Assembly (NCBI GenBank): GCA_947623915.1
Contig: CANQIB010000020.1
Coordinates: 1 to 42,606 of the forward strand
Reading direction: 5' to 3'
Source of the DNA: an uncultured Ruminiclostridium sp.
GTDB taxonomy: Bacteria; Bacillota; Clostridia; Oscillospirales; Ruminococcaceae
DNA length: 42,606 bases
This document shows, one piece after another, positions 40,801 to 42,606 of this stretch. The position numbers and the translations under genes are program-made. The notes under the pieces were generated by a model. The model was not told the DNA's origin and did no database searches. It was given only the letters and a program-made list of their open reading frames with translations. The first letter of the stretch is position 1; each line of letters opens with the position of its first letter.

Positions 40801-40953
40801 CGGTAAATTAAAATGTATAGTTATAGTTTTAACTGTGCTGCGCGGTTTATTCAATATAAGGCAAAAATATCCGCGTATATTTGCGCGTTTTGACCTTTAC
40901 CTCTATATATTCTATTACTCGGCGCGGATTTTGTTGAATGAAGTCGCAGGCAC

Positions 40954-40982
40954 TTGACTGCCGACGCTTTTTGTGCTAAAAT
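40954..40982 (+). promoter_or_regulatory. Promoter of the SGNH lipoprotein gene
   Basis: TTGACT (40954-40959), 17-bp spacer, TAAAAT (40977-40982). A CGGGAAA-GGA-TTTCCCG stem (40995-41011) lies in the leader, with six T 6 nt further on. Confidence 0.75.
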
Positions 40983-41040
40983 ATTTGTAATGTTCGGGAA
41001 AGGATTTCCCGTCGGACTTTTTTGAAAAGAGGAAAACATC

Positions 41041-42351
41041 ATGAAAAAAACAAGGATACTTGCGGCGCTGCTTGCGGCGGCGTGCTGTATATCGCTCGGA
41101 GCCTGCTCGCAGAACACCGACACCTCCTCGGTGCAAAGCGGCGACGCTCAAAGCGGTTCGGACAATGTTGACAGTTCTTCCGCGGCGGAAAGCACGACTT
41201 CAACGGACGGCGAGGAAACCTCCAAGACCGAAGAAGAGATCTACAACGATATGGTGGAGCGTTCGCTTATTTCTACCGGCGACCCCGGAAGAATGGCAAA
41301 GGTCATCTCCAAGCTGGAAAATAAAGAGGAAGTCACCGTCGCGTTCATCGGCGGCTCCATCACCGAGGGCTTGACGGCGGGGCCGGAGCTTTGCTGGGCA
41401 AAGCTGACCTATGATTATCTTTGCGAGAAATATCCCGACACCAAGATAAATTATGTCAACGCCGGAATGAGCGGCACGCCGAGTATCCTCGGCAATATCC
41501 GCCTGAAAAGAGACGTGCTGGATCATGACCCCGATCTGGTATTCGTTGAATTTGCGGTAAACGACGGCATGGAGCAGATATATAAGGACAGCTATGAGGC
41601 GATGGTAAGAGAGATACTGAAACAGGATAATCAGCCTGCGGTAGCGCTTTACTTCACCCTGCTGAAGAGCGGTCACACCTGCCAAACCACCATGGCTCCC
41701 GTCGGGGAGGCGTACGGTCTGCCCATGGTATCGCTTATGGACGCGATAAAGCCGGAATTTGACAGCGGCAGGCTGAAATGGGAGGACTACTCCGACGACG
41801 AGTCGCACCCCAACGTTTGGGGCCACGAGATGACGCGCGACCTTATAGCGAATATGTTTGAAAAGGCGGACGAGGCGGTCAAGGCGGCGACCGACACCGA
41901 GATAAAGCCCGTCCCCGACGAATGGGTATACGACAGCCGCTTTGAGGGTATGCAGCTTACCGACCGCGTATATGACCCCGATCTTATCAACATCACCTCC
42001 ACCGGCTCGTTTGTCGAAAAGCAGACGCTGAACCAGTTCCCCAACGGCTGGGAAGTAAGAGGTACCGTGGAGGAATGTTCCGAGCCGTTTGAATTCACCT
42101 TTACCGGCGACAACCTCTTTATGCTGACGCTCTGCGCAGACAGTCCGGCATACTCCGATATAAAAGTCACCGTGGACGGAAAAGATGCAGGCACTTTCCC
42201 CACCTCCTCTCCCAACGGCTGGGGCAATCCCGAACAAACGCTGATATTCAGCGGTGAAAAGGGCGAACACAAGGTAGTATTGCAGCCCGTGCCCAAGGAC
42301 GGGAAAACCGTGATATTCGTCAACCTGCTGGGCTTCGGCATAACAAACTGA
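41041..42351 (+). CDS. SGNH-hydrolase (GDSL-type esterase) lipoprotein
   Basis: 436 residues. Lipoprotein signal ending in SLGAC (Cys22), a Ser/Asp/Glu-rich linker to ~70, then an SGNH domain: FIGGSITEG (block I Ser), NAGMSGTPS (Gly), FVEFAVNDG (Asn, block III) and DESHPNVWGH (Asp-His, block V). After ~residue 290 a beta-rich domain follows (FEFTFTGDNLFML, IKVTVDGKDAG, HKVVLQPV), like the jelly roll of CE2 esterases but placed after the hydrolase. Likely removes acetyl groups from a plant or surface polysaccharide outside the cell. ATG 41041 follows AAGAGGAAAAC. Single gene. Confidence 0.92.
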   Translation: MKKTRILAALLAAACCISLGACSQNTDTSSVQSGDAQSGSDNVDSSSAAESTTSTDGEETSKTEEEIYNDMVERSLISTGDPGRMAKVISKLENKEEVTVAFIGGSITEGLTAGPELCWAKLTYDYLCEKYPDTKINYVNAGMSGTPSILGNIRLKRDVLDHDPDLVFVEFAVNDGMEQIYKDSYEAMVREILKQDNQPAVALYFTLLKSGHTCQTTMAPVGEAYGLPMVSLMDAIKPEFDSGRLKWEDYSDDESHPNVWGHEMTRDLIANMFEKADEAVKAATDTEIKPVPDEWVYDSRFEGMQLTDRVYDPDLINITSTGSFVEKQTLNQFPNGWEVRGTVEECSEPFEFTFTGDNLFMLTLCADSPAYSDIKVTVDGKDAGTFPTSSPNGWGNPEQTLIFSGEKGEHKVVLQPVPKDGKTVIFVNLLGFGITN

Positions 42352-42369
42352 ATATGACTATACAACAAT

Positions 42370-42396
42370 GCTCCCCGAACATACTGTTCGGGGAGC
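42370..42396 (+). terminator. Terminator of the SGNH lipoprotein gene
   Basis: Perfect 12-bp stem GCTCCCCGAACA/TGTTCGGGGAGC (42370-42381 with 42385-42396), loop TAC, 18 bp after the stop. Confidence 0.8.
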
Positions 42397-42397
42397 C

Positions 42398-42606
42398 AGA
42401 CTGTCGATAAACCCACAGCACCATTACGAACAGCCTGAAAGGCTGTTCGTGTCGGAGTTTTGAATTTATATAATTCAAAACTCCTGCCCTGCGGCTTAAA
42501 CTTAACGACAGCACAAATTTTCTTAATATGTCAAGAGCCGCTCACAGACGTTGCGGAGTCGGACACAAGCCGCCTCACGCCGATTCTTTTGGGCTATTTT
42601 TGTCCC
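42398..42606 (+). repeat. Terminator-flanked intergenic element, family 1 (cut by the right edge)
   Basis: 209 bp, identical to 22570-22778 except at four positions. The 9-bp and 13-bp stems are intact; one change falls in the loop of the 13-bp stem. It begins one base after the terminator, as the other copy does, and continues beyond the window. Confidence 0.93.

Overview
The window looks like a chromosomal stretch from a low-motility or chemotactic anaerobic Firmicute of the Clostridia (Oscillospiraceae/Ruminococcaceae-like; inferred from gene content, no marker rRNA is present). Pointers are IreB, a Spo0H-like sigma factor, BioY, a SAM riboswitch ahead of metK, YtrA-type GntR plus ABC genes, clostridial-style IlvB, and secreted lipoprotein glycosidases/esterases with Ser/Thr/Pro linkers typical of gut fibre degraders. 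Almost every promoter I can read is a sigma-A type with a 17-bp spacer. No tRNA, rRNA, CRISPR, transposase or phage gene was seen.

Layout. 1-5868 (minus): surface-polysaccharide operon transcribed from a promoter at 5910-5938: GT4 glycosyltransferase, a stand-alone 'ARDGY' domain protein, GT2 glycosyltransferase, a HAD-plus-'SRDGY' fusion protein and a protein with 15-residue Arg/Pro repeats that runs off the left edge. 6031-6579: bioY. 6683-11141 (minus): a Gln-repeat membrane protein and two type IV pilin-like genes; the membrane protein ends in a domain that is clearly homologous to the head of the neighbouring pilin. The pilin pair sits between inverted copies of a ~380-400-bp non-coding repeat. 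12069-15301 (minus): ilvB-ilvN-ilvC. 15513-16892: GH26 mannanase-like lipoprotein. 17199-21204 (minus): zinc-ribbon protein, SigH-like sigma factor, orphan fumarase beta subunit and a long coiled-coil/repeat protein with a DivIVA-like start. 21474-22537: ireB and a polysaccharide deacetylase. 23119-24468 (minus): a chemoreceptor with almost no extracellular part. 24618-29941 (minus): autoregulated gntR-ABC ATPase-two permeases operon. 30304-35345 (minus): HtrA-type protease, BaiN-like flavoprotein, RpiR regulator, asparaginase. 35492-38343 (plus): GH27 alpha-galactosidase, a small Cys-rich protein, SAM riboswitch and metK. 38445-40763 (minus): asnB and an antitoxin-less mazF. 41041-42351 (plus): SGNH-hydrolase lipoprotein.

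The most unusual signal is between the genes. At several loci (16895-17160, 22542-23110, 30030-30285 and, cut by the edge, 42370-42606) a non-coding, hairpin-rich element lies directly after a gene and is bracketed by copies of that locus's own terminator hairpin; the elements share a conserved last stem (CAGCTTGTCG...CGACAAGCTG), and a relic of only that last stem precedes the metK terminator. The largest has a perfect 25-bp long-range inverted repeat enclosing smaller perfect hairpins. These look like a family of terminator-targeting mobile non-coding elements or structured RNAs. The second highlight is the pilin-head/membrane-protein chimera.
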